A stretch of DNA of 64,000 bases, from NCBI RefSeq assembly GCF_002799155.1, contig NZ_NERD01000002.1:4202501-4266500 (forward strand), in the 5' to 3' direction. Positions 43,170-54,550 of the stretch are shown here, piece by piece (position 1 is the first letter of the stretch; the number at the start of each line of letters is the position of its first letter). Below the pieces are notes generated by a model, which searched no databases, was not told where the DNA came from, and saw only the letters and a program-made list of their open reading frames with translations. Position numbers and translations under genes: made by a program. The DNA is from Stenotrophomonas maltophilia. GTDB lineage: Bacteria; Pseudomonadota; Gammaproteobacteria; Xanthomonadales; Xanthomonadaceae.

Positions 43170-44363
43170 TTACTTCAGGTTGATGATTTTTTTGGCATCA
43201 GCCTGGTTCTTCACGCCCTTCGCCAGCGCCTGCTGGGCGGCCTGCTTGGCCTCGGGGACGCGACCTTCGGCATGCAGGACGCGTGCCAGGTTCAGGTAGG
43301 TCTCACCGTCCTTGGAGAGCGGGGCGGCCTTCTGCCACGCATCGATCGCCTGCGGCACCTGGTCGGAGTAGTAGTAGGACTGGGCCAGCGCCAGGTAAAC
43401 CTGGTAATCCGGCTTCAGGATGCCCTTCTGCAACCCTTCATTGATGACCGCGATGACGTCCTTTTCCTTGTTCTCGGTGTTGGCATAGATCGAGTACAGC
43501 TGCTTGTACTCGCGCTCTTCGGTGAGCTGGCCGCTGCTGCGCAGCTTGTCCATCACCGCGGCGGCCTTCGGCATCTGGTCAGCCTGCATGTACATGTTGG
43601 CCAGATTCAGCTGGGCCTTCTTGTCCGTAGGGTTCTTGGCCGCCAGCGCTTCAGCGGCCTGCACGGCCTCACCGGTCTGGCCGGCTTCGGACAGTGCCGC
43701 CATCAGCAGCTGGTTCCAGTTGTCCTTCGGCTCGGCGGCGCCGGCGATGGCCTGCTTCAGCACCGGGATCGCTTCCTGGTAGCGCTCCAGCTGGTACAGC
43801 GCCTGGCCCTTGGCGATCAGCTCTTCCGGCTTGGTCGACTTGCTCTCGGCAAAGTACTTGTCCAGAGTGGCCAGGCCTTCAGCGGTCTGGTCTTCCTGCA
43901 GCTGCAGCTGGCCCAGCATCAGCATCGACTGGAAGTGGCCGTTGTTGTCCAGGCCGTTGAACTGGATCACCTGCTTCAGGTAGGCGATGGCGGCCGGGGT
44001 GTCGTCGGTCTGGTAGGCAGACTGCGAGGCCAGCTGCGCGGCCAGCGACTTGTCGTACTCGTTCGAGGCGCTGTCAGCCAGGATCGCGTCAGCCTGCGTG
44101 CGCGTCTCCGGGAACTTTTCCTTGTTGTAGCTGTCGATCATTTTCTGCAGCTTGCTGCCCATCTTGGCCGAGGCCTTGGCGGTCGGCTCCTGCCGGGTCG
44201 CATTCGGGTACAGCGGTTCGGCCTTGGCCTGCTTGCTGCTGCCGCCGCGGCTGCCACGGTCGGAGGAGCGCGAGGACTGCGCGAAGGCATCGGTGACCAC
44301 GGCGCCGGTCAGGGCGGTCGCGACGAGGACGGAAAGCACAGCTTTGTGGTTACGGAAAATCAT
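43170..44363 (-). CDS. Secreted TPR protein upstream of tonB
   Basis: Exported protein of 397 residues, role unknown. The signal peptide covers about 28 residues (VLSVLVATALTGAVVTDAFA). A basic, Ser-rich linker follows (SSRSSDRGSRGGSSK), then a chain of TPR-like helix pairs from about 70 to the end (AIAYLKQVIQ, EELIAKGQALYQLERYQEAI, AQLNLANMYMQADQM, ETYLNLARVLHAEGR). TPR proteins bridge complexes. It lies 143 bases upstream of tonB on the same strand, so a tie to TonB function is possible but not shown. Confidence 0.78.
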   Translation of the reverse strand: MIFRNHKAVLSVLVATALTGAVVTDAFAQSSRSSDRGSRGGSSKQAKAEPLYPNATRQEPTAKASAKMGSKLQKMIDSYNKEKFPETRTQADAILADSASNEYDKSLAAQLASQSAYQTDDTPAAIAYLKQVIQFNGLDNNGHFQSMLMLGQLQLQEDQTAEGLATLDKYFAESKSTKPEELIAKGQALYQLERYQEAIPVLKQAIAGAAEPKDNWNQLLMAALSEAGQTGEAVQAAEALAAKNPTDKKAQLNLANMYMQADQMPKAAAVMDKLRSSGQLTEEREYKQLYSIYANTENKEKDVIAVINEGLQKGILKPDYQVYLALAQSYYYSDQVPQAIDAWQKAAPLSKDGETYLNLARVLHAEGRVPEAKQAAQQALAKGVKNQADAKKIINLK

Positions 44364-44495
44364 CGTTCACCTCGATCGAACCGCCGGATAGCGGCAAAGT
44401 CGGACTGTCAGAAAAATCTGAGCCGCCAAACGTATCAGAAACAGATGGCGTGAGAAATCGTTTTATGTGCTGCAATACAGCATAGAACTGCGCAC

Positions 44496-45302
44496 TCATC
44501 CGCACTTTGGCCGCAGCCCGGCCGCCTGCGCCTGCTGATAAACCGGCGTCAGGCCCGGTGCATCACGTCGCAGTTCCTGGATGCGGTTGGCTGGATCGGG
44601 GTGGGTGGACAGCCATTGCGGGCTGCGACCGCCGCTGGCGGCCATCATGTTCTGCCACAGATCCACGGCCTGGGCCGGGTTGAATCCGGCCTGCGCCATC
44701 AGTCGCTGGCCGATGACATCGGCCTCGCTTTCCTGGGTTCGCGACCCCGGGAGGAGGAAGGCCGTCTGCGCACCCATCCCGCCCAGCTGGTTGACCGTGC
44801 TGGCGGCACCATCGCCGTAGGCGGCACCGGCCAGCGCGCCCAGCACGGCCAGGCCGGTCTGCGCGCCCATCTGCCGGGTGATGCGTTCTTCGTGATGACG
44901 CGCGATGACATGCCCGATCTCATGGCCGATCACGGCAGCCAACTGGTCCTGGTTCCTGGCGACGGTGAAGATGCCGGTATTCACACCCACTTTGCCGCCG
45001 GGCAGGGCAAAGGCGTTCGGTTCCTTGTCGACGAATACAGCCGTCTCCCACCGTACGCCACGGTACTGAGGTGGCAACTGCGCGACCAGCGCATTGACCA
45101 CGCATTGCACGTAGCCGTTCTGGCGGCCATCCGTGCTGATCTTCTCTTTCTGCTTGGTCTCGGCGAACGCCTGCGCACCCAGCTGGTCCAGCTGTGCCTG
45201 TGACACGCCGCCCACCATCTGCCGTCGTCCGGTTGGCGACGTAGTGGTCGCGCAGGCGCTGACCAGGGTGGTGATGACAAGGGCCAGCAGCAGTTGTTTC
45301 AT
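44496..45302 (-). CDS. M48 family metallopeptidase lipoprotein (LoiP/BepA-like)
   Basis: Zinc protease anchored by lipid, probably in the outer-membrane quality control of the periplasm. The 268 residues have a lipoprotein signal ending at Cys17 (LVSAC), the zinc motif HEIGH at 127-131, a third ligand Glu in SEADVIGQRLM, and STHPDPANRI near the end. E. coli LoiP has the same plan. The ATG at 45302 gives the clean signal; a longer frame exists upstream. Neighbouring CPBP protease and TPR genes are on the same strand. Confidence 0.88.
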   Translation of the reverse strand: MKQLLLALVITTLVSACATTTSPTGRRQMVGGVSQAQLDQLGAQAFAETKQKEKISTDGRQNGYVQCVVNALVAQLPPQYRGVRWETAVFVDKEPNAFALPGGKVGVNTGIFTVARNQDQLAAVIGHEIGHVIARHHEERITRQMGAQTGLAVLGALAGAAYGDGAASTVNQLGGMGAQTAFLLPGSRTQESEADVIGQRLMAQAGFNPAQAVDLWQNMMAASGGRSPQWLSTHPDPANRIQELRRDAPGLTPVYQQAQAAGLRPKCG

Positions 45303-45373
45303 GGGTCCACCCCCGTGTTCATGTGCGCAGTGTGTAGCGTACCTGCTTAATCTTTCGTCAAGCGGGCACGGCG

Positions 45374-46219
45374 TTACGTTGATCCCAGGAACACCATCGC
45401 GGCCAGCGCAACCGCATTGTTCAGCGCATGCGCAGTGATCGCCGCCCACAGCGTGCCGGTGCGGCGGTACAGCCAGCAGAAGGCGGCCCCCATGCCGCCG
45501 TAGACCAGCCACAGCTGCGCCATGCCCAGCAGCGAATTCTTGCTGACACCGGGCACTTCATGGACCAGGGCGAACGCCAGGCTGCTGAGGATGAGGCCCA
45601 GCCAGGGCCGGCCGGCCTGCCACAGGCGCCCGAACAGGACGCGGCGGAACAGCAGCTCTTCATAGGTGGGGGCGAGGACGACCGCGAACAGCACCAGGAA
45701 CAACGGGAAGCGAGCGATCGCGCTCTGCATCAGTTCCACGTTGGTGGGTACCGGCTCGATGCCGAACTGCTTGGAAAGGAAGGCGATGCCGTTGCTGCCC
45801 AGCACGATCAGCGTGGCCACCAGCAGGGTCCAGCCCCAGGTGGAAGGCCGCAGCAGCGCCTGCCGCGAGGCCTGGCGCTCGCCGGCGTTTGCCGGACGGC
45901 GCCAGAAGTACAGCAGCAGTGCGGCGCCACCGGTGGCGATCAGGGCCATCAGGATCTGCGCCAGGGCCCCGGGCTGGCCCACCACCGCGCTGACGGTGTC
46001 AGGTGTCAGTGCGCCGCCATTGGCCTCGGCATTGGCGCGGCTGACCACGATCGCACGGTAGAAGCCCCAGAACAGACCGGTGACCATGCTCAGGCCGACC
46101 AGGGCGACGGCAGCGATGCCCAGGTCGATGAAGAAACCTGCCAACGGTGCAACGGCGCGCGGAGGGGCGGATGCCGGCGGAACCGGAGGCGGGGCGGAAA
46201 CCGGGGCGGATGCGGACAT
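45374..46219 (-). CDS. CPBP family intramembrane metalloprotease
   Basis: Membrane protein of 281 residues of the CAAX/CPBP (Abi) protease family. After a Pro-rich cytosolic start come about seven hydrophobic helices. The family motifs are EELLFRR (glutamates of motif 1), HEVPG (His of motif 2) and HALNN (motif 3), all intact. Substrates are unknown; bacterial members process peptides or prenylated-like substrates, and some give bacteriocin immunity. It lies just downstream of gyrB on the same strand. ATG at 46219 chosen to match the short hydrophilic start. Confidence 0.82.
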   Translation of the reverse strand: MSASAPVSAPPPVPPASAPPRAVAPLAGFFIDLGIAAVALVGLSMVTGLFWGFYRAIVVSRANAEANGGALTPDTVSAVVGQPGALAQILMALIATGGAALLLYFWRRPANAGERQASRQALLRPSTWGWTLLVATLIVLGSNGIAFLSKQFGIEPVPTNVELMQSAIARFPLFLVLFAVVLAPTYEELLFRRVLFGRLWQAGRPWLGLILSSLAFALVHEVPGVSKNSLLGMAQLWLVYGGMGAAFCWLYRRTGTLWAAITAHALNNAVALAAMVFLGST

Positions 46220-46244
46220 CAGGTACCTGCGTTCAAGGGACGAC

Positions 46245-46272
46245 GGCCGGTGCAGCTCCCCGCGCACCGGCC
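46245..46272 (-). terminator. Hairpin after gyrB
   Basis: 9-bp arms GGCCGGTGC and GCACCGGCC with a 10-base loop, 14 bases after the gyrB stop. No clear T-run, so a weak call. Confidence 0.35.
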
Positions 46273-46286
46273 AGGTCCCGATTGTG

Positions 46287-48821
<2,535 letters not shown>

Positions 48822-48858
48822 TTATACCAGCCGGGGTCGAGCGGCCCTGGTGTGCCCA

Positions 48859-49953
48859 CTATGGCACAGCCACGATCTGTGCATGTTCCACGTGGAACCG
48901 GGCGATGTGGGTCAGTTCTTCCAATGCTGCCGGTGTTTCGGTGGCGGTGACGAAGATCTGTGCCGGTCCGTTGAGCAGGCGCTCCAGAACCCGCGCCTGA
49001 TGGGTGCGATCCAGCTCGGAGGACAGATCGTCCAACGCGATCACCGGCCATTCGCCGCGCTGTTCTGCGTAGTCCTCGGCTTGTGCCAGCAGACAGGCCA
49101 ATGCCGTCAGCTTGGCTTGGCCGCGGGACAGCGCATCGCGCCCAGGAATACTTTGGAAATCCACGCTCCAGTCCGCCCGGTGCGGGCCGACCGAGGTATA
49201 CCCGGCCTGCCGATCACGCTCCCGGGCTAGAAGCAGGGCATCGGCCAGGGGAAGCTCGTGCCGACGCCAACCTGGGCTGAGTTCCAGTGCCTGGATCCCA
49301 AGTTGCGGGGCCAAGCTGCCAGCCAGGGAGACGGTACGCTGCTGCAGGCGCTCCAGGTAGTGCTGGCGACGGCTGGTCAGGGGTTCTCCAGCCTCGGCCA
49401 GTTCGTGATCCCAGGTATCCAGCATCCGCGACGAGCCACCTTGCTTGAGCAGGGCATTTCGCTGTTTCAGTGCACGCGAGTAACGGCGCCAGAGCGACAG
49501 AAAATCCGGTTCCACGTGGAACAAGCCCCAATCGAGGAAGCGGCGGCGGGGTTCACCACCACCACTGACCAACGCATGGCTGCCGGGTTCGAACGTTACT
49601 ACCGCCAGCGCTGCGCACAGATTGCCGAGCTGAGCCACGTCTTCGCCGTCCAATCGACCCTGCCAGTCCTGGCCACTGTGGCGCAAGCCGGCCTTTCGGC
49701 GGTGCGGTGGGTGATTGGCACGCTGTTCCTCCCATTCCACGAAGATTTCCAGAGCTTCCTGGCCCTGTCGCACCAACCCATCGCGAACCCGACCACGGAA
49801 GCTGCGCCCATAGGCCATCAGATGCAGGGCCTCGAGCACACTGGTTTTGCCGGCACCGTTGTCGCCGGTCAGCAGGTTCAATCCCGGCTGGGGCAACAGA
49901 TCCACCGCACTGAAGCGACGCAGTTGATGCAAGGCGAGGCGGCGGATAAGCAT
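48859..49953 (-). CDS. recF: DNA replication and repair protein RecF
   Basis: SMC-like ATPase loading RecA at gaps with RecO and RecR. The 364 residues have Walker [10 protein letters not shown] near 30-38, the ABC-type signature [19 protein letters not shown], and Walker [13 protein letters not shown]. Two parS-like palindromes are written into the coding sequence, at 48884-48899 and 49509-49522. A gap of 992 bases separates it from dnaN, unusually long for this operon. Confidence 0.96.
   Translation of the reverse strand: MLIRRLALHQLRRFSAVDLLPQPGLNLLTGDNGAGKTSVLEALHLMAYGRSFRGRVRDGLVRQGQEALEIFVEWEEQRANHPPHRRKAGLRHSGQDWQGRLDGEDVAQLGNLCAALAVVTFEPGSHALVSGGGEPRRRFLDWGLFHVEPDFLSLWRRYSRALKQRNALLKQGGSSRMLDTWDHELAEAGEPLTSRRQHYLERLQQRTVSLAGSLAPQLGIQALELSPGWRRHELPLADALLLARERDRQAGYTSVGPHRADWSVDFQSIPGRDALSRGQAKLTALACLLAQAEDYAEQRGEWPVIALDDLSSELDRTHQARVLERLLNGPAQIFVTATETPAALEELTHIARFHVEHAQIVAVP
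48884..48899. promoter_or_regulatory. parS-like site 1
   Basis: TGTTCCACGTGGAACC. The core GTTCCACGTGGAAC is a perfect palindrome and equals the Pseudomonas/Xanthomonas-type parS. It lies in the 3' end of recF. Confidence 0.85.
49509..49522. promoter_or_regulatory. parS-like site 2
   Basis: Perfect GTTCCACGTGGAAC core inside recF, followed by A as in the extended consensus. Confidence 0.85.
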
Positions 49954-50086
49954 GGGGCGCGAAAGACCATCCGCACAAGGCGGTAGAGGGGCAGGGAATC
50001 CATCAGCTTACTGCATCGGTCAAGCCAGCCGTGCCGCGCCAGACATCGCCACTGTGCTGAAGCCTCCGCCTGGCAACACTACGCGT

Positions 50087-50100
50087 GTTCCACGTGGTAG
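50087..50100. promoter_or_regulatory. Weaker parS-like site 3
   Basis: GTTCCACGTGGTAG matches the core except at two positions in one arm, so ParB binding would be weaker, if it occurs. Confidence 0.5.
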
Positions 50101-50358
50101 CGCTCCCTCACCTGGGATCTCCTGGGTGTGGATACGCCCGGGAATCCTTGAATTCTGAGCGGCGGCGCAGGGTACTGGCCCTCAGATTTCAGCGATTTCA
50201 GCCTCATTCCGCGAGCATCGCCAGGTGCCCCGACGGGTGGTTTGCGCGAACACCGCGCAGATTTCTTGAAATCTACGATGCGATGCCCTGGAGGGTTCCA
50301 CAGATTTCAAAGAATTCGAGCCCGCCGTTTCACGCTGTCCACAGCAGGTCTGTATGAC

Positions 50359-50426
50359 TTATACACAAGGTATGGGCAAACTGTGGATAAAAAAGCCCTT
50401 TTGCCCGACCTGCGAATCTATCCACA
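50359..50426. promoter_or_regulatory. DnaA box cluster in the dnaN-recF gap
   Basis: TTATACACA at 50359-50367, TGTGGATAA (inverted TTATCCACA) at 50382-50390 and CTATCCACA at 50418-50426 (one mismatch) lie within 70 bases. AT-rich DNA follows directly at 50470-50560. Confidence 0.7.
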
Positions 50427-50868
50427 GGTTCCACCCCAGCCTGAGGGGCCTCTATACAGGGGGTTTCAGGTGCATAAATCTCTTCAAAATCAATTAGATA
50501 ATGCATTTCTCCACGAAATCTGTGCCTACCATCACCACCATGCTTTAGATTTATACCCAGATTTAGAAGCTAGGCTGGCCCCGATCCGGCCCAAACCAGG
50601 CCTGTGGACAGTGATGTCTGCAGATGAAGCAATCACCGCGATGCGCACGTGATCCGCTTCATCCATCGGACCAGATCAGGGCACATGCGATCAGCCTGAA
50701 AATTCCGGGAACTGCATTCTCGATCCAAGGCGGCTGGACAGCGGCCAGGCCAGGAACGGGGTTCCAGTCGCTCAGGACCAATACATCGGAAGGGCAGCCA
50801 GGATCAATTGGCAACCAGCGATCTCAAGGAAGGCATTCACCCATACCTGGAGATCCGGCCATCGCGAT

Positions 50869-50882
50869 GCTCCACGTGGAAC
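50869..50882. promoter_or_regulatory. parS-like site 4
   Basis: GCTCCACGTGGAAC matches the core except for one base. It lies between the dnaN terminator and the gap. Confidence 0.7.
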
Positions 50883-50886
50883 CTGC

Positions 50887-50914
50887 AAAAAAAACGCCCG
50901 GGAATTCCCGGGCG
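50887..50914 (-). terminator. Intrinsic terminator of dnaN
   Basis: Perfect palindrome CGCCCGGGAATTCCCGGGCG followed on the minus strand by eight T. It indicates that recF and gyrB need their own promoter downstream. It is flanked on both sides by parS-like sites. Confidence 0.92.
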
Positions 50915-50921
50915 TCGTTCG

Positions 50922-50935
50922 GTTCCACGTGGAAC
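50922..50935. promoter_or_regulatory. parS-like site 5
   Basis: Perfect GTTCCACGTGGAAC, 11 bases downstream of the dnaN stop and 7 bases from the terminator stem. Confidence 0.88.
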
Positions 50936-50945
50936 AACACAGCGG

Positions 50946-52046
50946 TCAGAGACGCAGCGGCATCACCACATGGCGCGACTTTTCGCTGCTGGATTCACGA
51001 ACCAGCGCAGAGGAGTTGGAGTCGCGCAGCTGGATGATGACTTCCTCATCGCGCAGGGCGGAGAGAGCATCCAGCAGGTAGTTCACGTTGAAGCCGATGG
51101 CGAGATCGCTGACCGTGGTATCGGCTTCGATCTCTTCCTGGGCTTCTTCCTGTTCCGGGTTGTGTGCGCTGATCTTCAGGTTGCCCGGCGAGACTTCCAC
51201 GCGGATACCCCGGTACTTCTCGTTGGACAGGATCGCGGCGCGTTGCAGCGAGGCACGCAGTGCTTCGCGGTCAACCTTCACTTCGCGGTCGGCGCCGATC
51301 GGAATCACTGCTTCATAGTCGGGGAAGCGGCCATCGATCAGCTTCGAGGTGAAGGTGACATCGTCGCGCTTGACGCGCACATGGCTACGGCCGACTTCCA
51401 GCTCGATCTCGCGATCGCCGCTTTCCAGCAGGCGCTGCAGTTCGGTCACGCCCTTGCGCGGCACGATGATCTGGCGCTTGGAACCGCTGGGCTTGGCCAG
51501 GTCGGTTTCACACAGCGCCAGGCGGTGGCCGTCGGTGGCGACGGTCCGCAGGGCATCACCGCGCAGATCGAACAGCAGGCCGTTGAGGTAGTAGCGCACG
51601 TCCTGCTGGGCCATCGCGAACGCGGTGCGCTCGATCAGCTCCTTCAGGGTTGCTTCGCCGATGGCTACACGCTCGGTAGCTTCCACTTCGTCAACCGACG
51701 GGAAGTCGTTGGAGGGCAGCGTCGCCAGGGTAAAGCGGCTGCGGCCGGCCTGCACGGTGATCTTGTCACCGGTCTGCGAGACGGTGATCCGGCTGCCATC
51801 GGGCAAGGCGCGGATGATCTCGAACAGCTTGCGGGCGGGAATGGTGGTTTCGCCGTCCTGGGCATCTTCAACCGCGATCCGCGACACCATCTCCACTTCC
51901 AGGTCGGTACCGGTCAGCGACAGCTGGCCGTTCTGCACCTGGACCAGGAAATTGGCCAGAACCGGAAGGGTCTGGCGGCGTTCGACCACGTTGACGACCT
52001 GTGCCAACGGCTTGAGAAAGGCTTCGCGCTGCAGTGTGAAACGCAT
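50946..52046 (-). CDS. dnaN: DNA polymerase III sliding clamp (beta subunit)
   Basis: Ring-shaped clamp that holds polymerases on DNA. The 366 residues match the E. coli length. They start MRFTLQREAFLKPLAQV and contain EMVSRI, RQIIVPRKGVTELQRLL and the C-terminal SSEKSRHVVMPLRL, the canonical end with the MPMRL-type tail (here MPLRL). It follows dnaA after a 276-base gap holding two DnaA boxes, and is ended by its own terminator. Confidence 0.97.
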   Translation of the reverse strand: MRFTLQREAFLKPLAQVVNVVERRQTLPVLANFLVQVQNGQLSLTGTDLEVEMVSRIAVEDAQDGETTIPARKLFEIIRALPDGSRITVSQTGDKITVQAGRSRFTLATLPSNDFPSVDEVEATERVAIGEATLKELIERTAFAMAQQDVRYYLNGLLFDLRGDALRTVATDGHRLALCETDLAKPSGSKRQIIVPRKGVTELQRLLESGDREIELEVGRSHVRVKRDDVTFTSKLIDGRFPDYEAVIPIGADREVKVDREALRASLQRAAILSNEKYRGIRVEVSPGNLKISAHNPEQEEAQEEIEADTTVSDLAIGFNVNYLLDALSALRDEEVIIQLRDSNSSALVRESSSEKSRHVVMPLRL

Positions 52047-52059
52047 GTGGTTCCGTGCC

Positions 52060-52260
52060 CCTATGCTTTAAAAAAATGTGGAATAAATCAAAAGCTTGGT
52101 GGTGCTGGTAGAGACAGAATCGCTGGAAAACAACGCTAAGTCTTTGTAAATAAAAGAGTTTCATCCATCGAAACCCTCTGTATTACCGACCCCCAGGGGG
52201 TGGGGAAAGCTGTGGATAAATTCTGCGCGATTTCAAACGCCATTTTTATCCACAACGTGT
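52060..52260. promoter_or_regulatory. dnaA-dnaN gap with two inverted DnaA boxes
   Basis: TGTGGATAA at 52211-52219 and TTATCCACA at 52246-52254 are perfect 9-mers in opposite orientation. AT-rich DNA (52065-52180) lies on the dnaN side. In Xanthomonas campestris the origin has been placed in the dnaA-dnaN gap, so this is a second candidate for oriC or an autoregulatory region. Confidence 0.7.
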
Positions 52261-52322
52261 CCCGCGCTTGCTACCGGATTCTGCACCGTTTTGTGCGATG
52301 ACGCCTCATCGGCATCCGTGCA

Positions 52323-53654
52323 TCATTCGCTCAGCTTCCGGATCAGCTTGTCCCAGTCCTCGCGGAGCTTGCCGTCGGTTTCCATCAGGGTCCGGATCTG
52401 GCGGCAGGCATGCAGCACCGTGGTGTGATCGCGACCGGCAAAGGCATCGCCGATCTCGGGCAGGCTGTGCTCGGTCAGTTCCTTGGTCAGGGCCATGGCG
52501 ACCTGGCGCGGGCGAGCCAGCGAGCGGGTCCGACGCTTCGACAGCAGATCCTTGATCTGCAGGCCGTAGTAGTCGGCAACGGTTTTCTGGATGTTGGGAA
52601 TGCTGATCGCCTGCTGCTGGGCGCGCAGCAGGTCGCGCAGGGTTTCCTGGGCGAATTCAGTGGTGATCGCGCGGCCGGTGAAATTGGCGCGGGCGGTCAG
52701 GGTATTGAGCGCACCTTCGAGGTCGCGCACGTTGGAGCGCATCTTCTTGGCGATCAGGAACGCAACATCATCGGGAATCTCGGCACCGCGTTCGCGTGCC
52801 TTGGCCAGCACGATCGCGGCGCGGGTCTCGAAGTCCGGCGGTTCGATCGCGACCGACAGGCCCCAGGCAAGCCGCGATTTCAGGCGCGCTTCGAGCCCCT
52901 CGACTTCGCGCGGATAGCGGTCGCAGGTCAGGATGATCTGCTGCTTCCCATCGAACAACGCGTTGAAGGTGTGGAAAAACTCTTCCTGGGTGCGGTCCTT
53001 GCCGGCGAAGAACTGGATGTCATCGATCAGCAGCGCATCCACCTGCTGGAACTGGCGCTTGAACTGATCCATGGTCTTTTCCTGCAGGGCCCGGATCATC
53101 GCGCTGAAGAACTGTTCCGAACGCAGGTACAACACCTTCGCGCCTGGATTGGCCTGGCGCATGGCGTTGCCGGCGGCGAACATCAGGTGGGTCTTGCCCA
53201 GGCCGGTGCCTCCGTACAGCAACAGCGGGTTGTGCGCGCGGTCGCCCGGCTTCTGTGCTGCCTGGAAGGCGGCGGCCAGGCCCAGCTGGTTGCTGCGGCC
53301 TTCGACGAAGTTGGCGAACGTGTAGTGATTGTCCAGATTGCCGGCGAAGGGCACCTGCGGTTCGCTGGAAGCCTGCGCCGACGGCGTGGAAACCGGCGCG
53401 TTCTGCGCCTCCACGGGGCGCGGGCGCGAGCCGATTTCAAGAAAAACGTCGCTGAAACCGGCGAAATGCGCCAGCAGTTCGCGGATCCGGGCCAGGTACA
53501 GTTCGCGTACCTGATCGACGATGAAGGCATTCGGTGCATACAGCACCAGGCTGTCCACGCGCAGATCGGCCTGCAGCGGCTTCAACCAGGTATGAACGTC
53601 TTCCGGCGGGAACTCCGCTTCGAGGCGCTCGAGACTACGGGACCAGGCATCCAT
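52323..53654 (-). CDS. dnaA: Chromosomal replication initiator DnaA
   Basis: AAA+ initiator that binds DnaA boxes and opens oriC. The 443 residues have domain I ([17 protein letters not shown] start), a linker, domain III with Walker A GGTGLGKT at 148-155 and Walker [13 protein letters not shown], and domain IV with the DNA-binding signature [12 protein letters not shown] near the end. I use the ATG at 53654; a TTG two codons earlier is unlikely. A divergent rpmH promoter and a DnaA box lie upstream. Confidence 0.97.
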   Translation of the reverse strand: MDAWSRSLERLEAEFPPEDVHTWLKPLQADLRVDSLVLYAPNAFIVDQVRELYLARIRELLAHFAGFSDVFLEIGSRPRPVEAQNAPVSTPSAQASSEPQVPFAGNLDNHYTFANFVEGRSNQLGLAAAFQAAQKPGDRAHNPLLLYGGTGLGKTHLMFAAGNAMRQANPGAKVLYLRSEQFFSAMIRALQEKTMDQFKRQFQQVDALLIDDIQFFAGKDRTQEEFFHTFNALFDGKQQIILTCDRYPREVEGLEARLKSRLAWGLSVAIEPPDFETRAAIVLAKARERGAEIPDDVAFLIAKKMRSNVRDLEGALNTLTARANFTGRAITTEFAQETLRDLLRAQQQAISIPNIQKTVADYYGLQIKDLLSKRRTRSLARPRQVAMALTKELTEHSLPEIGDAFAGRDHTTVLHACRQIRTLMETDGKLREDWDKLIRKLSE

Positions 53655-53779
53655 CAGCAATAATCGTCCGGTGGCCGGGGCATGGACGCGACAAGGCGCC
53701 CAAACACAGGCCGGAAAGGGGGGAAATGGATGGCTCAGACTACCACCGAGCGCCCGCCTTCGGAATGCTTGTCCCCTAC

Positions 53780-53788
53780 TTATTCACA
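53780..53788. promoter_or_regulatory. DnaA box upstream of dnaA
   Basis: TTATTCACA fits TTATNCACA exactly. A second weaker ACATCCACA follows at 53792-53800. The location suggests autoregulation of dnaA or part of the origin. Confidence 0.6.
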
Positions 53789-53840
53789 AAAACATCCACA
53801 GCTATTGCACAGCCCAGTGAATTCGCGTAGCTGCCAGGGG

Positions 53841-53870
53841 TTGACGCGGGGTAGGGTACCTCTCTAGAAT
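53841..53870 (+). promoter_or_regulatory. Sigma-70 promoter of rpmH-rnpA
   Basis: -35 TTGACG (53841-53846) and -10 TAGAAT (53865-53870) with an 18-base spacer, 40 bases before the rpmH start. The positions fit a strong ribosomal-protein promoter. Confidence 0.7.
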
Positions 53871-53909
53871 TTCCGGTTCTTTCCGTCCCATTCATACGAG
53901 AGGCCCCCA

Positions 53910-54050
53910 ATGGCCACGAAGCGCACCTACCAGCCCAGCAACCTCAAGCGTAAGCGCGACCACGGCTTCCGTGCCCGTATGAAGACCGCTGACGGCCGCA
54001 AGATCCTGTCGCGTCGCCGCGCCAAGGGCCGCAAAGTCCTGAGCGCCTGA
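53910..54050 (+). CDS. rpmH: 50S ribosomal protein L34
   Basis: 46 residues, very basic, with the L34 features: [16 protein letters not shown] at the start, [15 protein letters not shown] and the [12 protein letters not shown] end. It is a structural protein of the large subunit. The start has GAGAGG 6 bases ahead. It is followed by rnpA, and the rpmH-rnpA-yidC-mnmE order is the common bacterial one, here with one inserted gene. Confidence 0.97.
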   Translation: MATKRTYQPSNLKRKRDHGFRARMKTADGRKILSRRRAKGRKVLSA

Positions 54051-54091
54051 TTGCCATGCCGCACCTCGCGGCAGACGCAATCCCTTCGACA

Positions 54092-54550
54092 GTGAATACT
54101 GCAGACCCGCGCAAGCGATTTCCTCGCTCTGCGCGGGTTCGCACGCGTGCCGAATACTCAACGGTCTTCAACGGCGCCCGCCGTGTGTCCGATCCGCTGA
54201 TGACCCTGCACTGGCTGCCGGCTGACCGGCCGGCCAGGCTGGGTCTGGCTGTTTCCCGCAAGGTTGACCCGAACGCCGTTGGGCGTAACCGGATCAAGCG
54301 CGTCCTGCGCGACATCCTGCGTCAGACACGTACCGAAATCCAGCCAGGCGACTTCGTCGTCGTGGCCCGTAGTGCTGCGCGTTCCGCGAGCAACGACGAG
54401 ATCCGCCAGGCCTTCCTGCGCCTGCTGCGTCGCCTGCGTGCATTGCCCGCGCCGGGCGTGGACGGCACAATGCCGCCGCCTGATGGCATCGCAACTCCTT
54501 CTTTGACCGAGCCGGCATCGCGTCCCGGCCCCGCCGAGCCTGTCCGCTGA
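54092..54550 (+). CDS. rnpA: Ribonuclease P protein component
   Basis: Protein subunit of RNase P, which cuts the 5' leader of tRNA precursors. The 152 residues contain the RNR motif region [15 protein letters not shown], preceded by [10 protein letters not shown], and the substrate strand [13 protein letters not shown] place the start at the GTG at 54092 because xanthomonad RnpA begins around the [14 protein letters not shown] block; an ATG at 54056 would add 12 residues and cannot be excluded. The C-terminus has an extra Pro-rich tail. It overlaps the yidC start by one base (TGATG). Confidence 0.88.
   Translation: MNTADPRKRFPRSARVRTRAEYSTVFNGARRVSDPLMTLHWLPADRPARLGLAVSRKVDPNAVGRNRIKRVLRDILRQTRTEIQPGDFVVVARSAARSASNDEIRQAFLRLLRRLRALPAPGVDGTMPPPDGIATPSLTEPASRPGPAEPVR

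Larger units (their letters stand above)
49954..50945. other. Long dnaN-recF gap; candidate oriC region
   Basis: 992 bases without a convincing gene. They hold three parS-like sites, the dnaN terminator, three good DnaA boxes (50359, 50382, 50418), at least four CAGATTTC repeats between 50183 and 50522, and the most AT-rich stretch of the window (50455-50580). A plus-strand open frame (50242-50652) runs across it but has no protein family look. Confidence 0.7.

Noticed and set aside
50242..50652. A 136-codon plus-strand frame in the dnaN-recF gap
   Set aside because: It overlaps DnaA boxes and AT-rich repeats and has no ribosome site or family look. I read it as chance in an origin-like region, although a small protein cannot be excluded.
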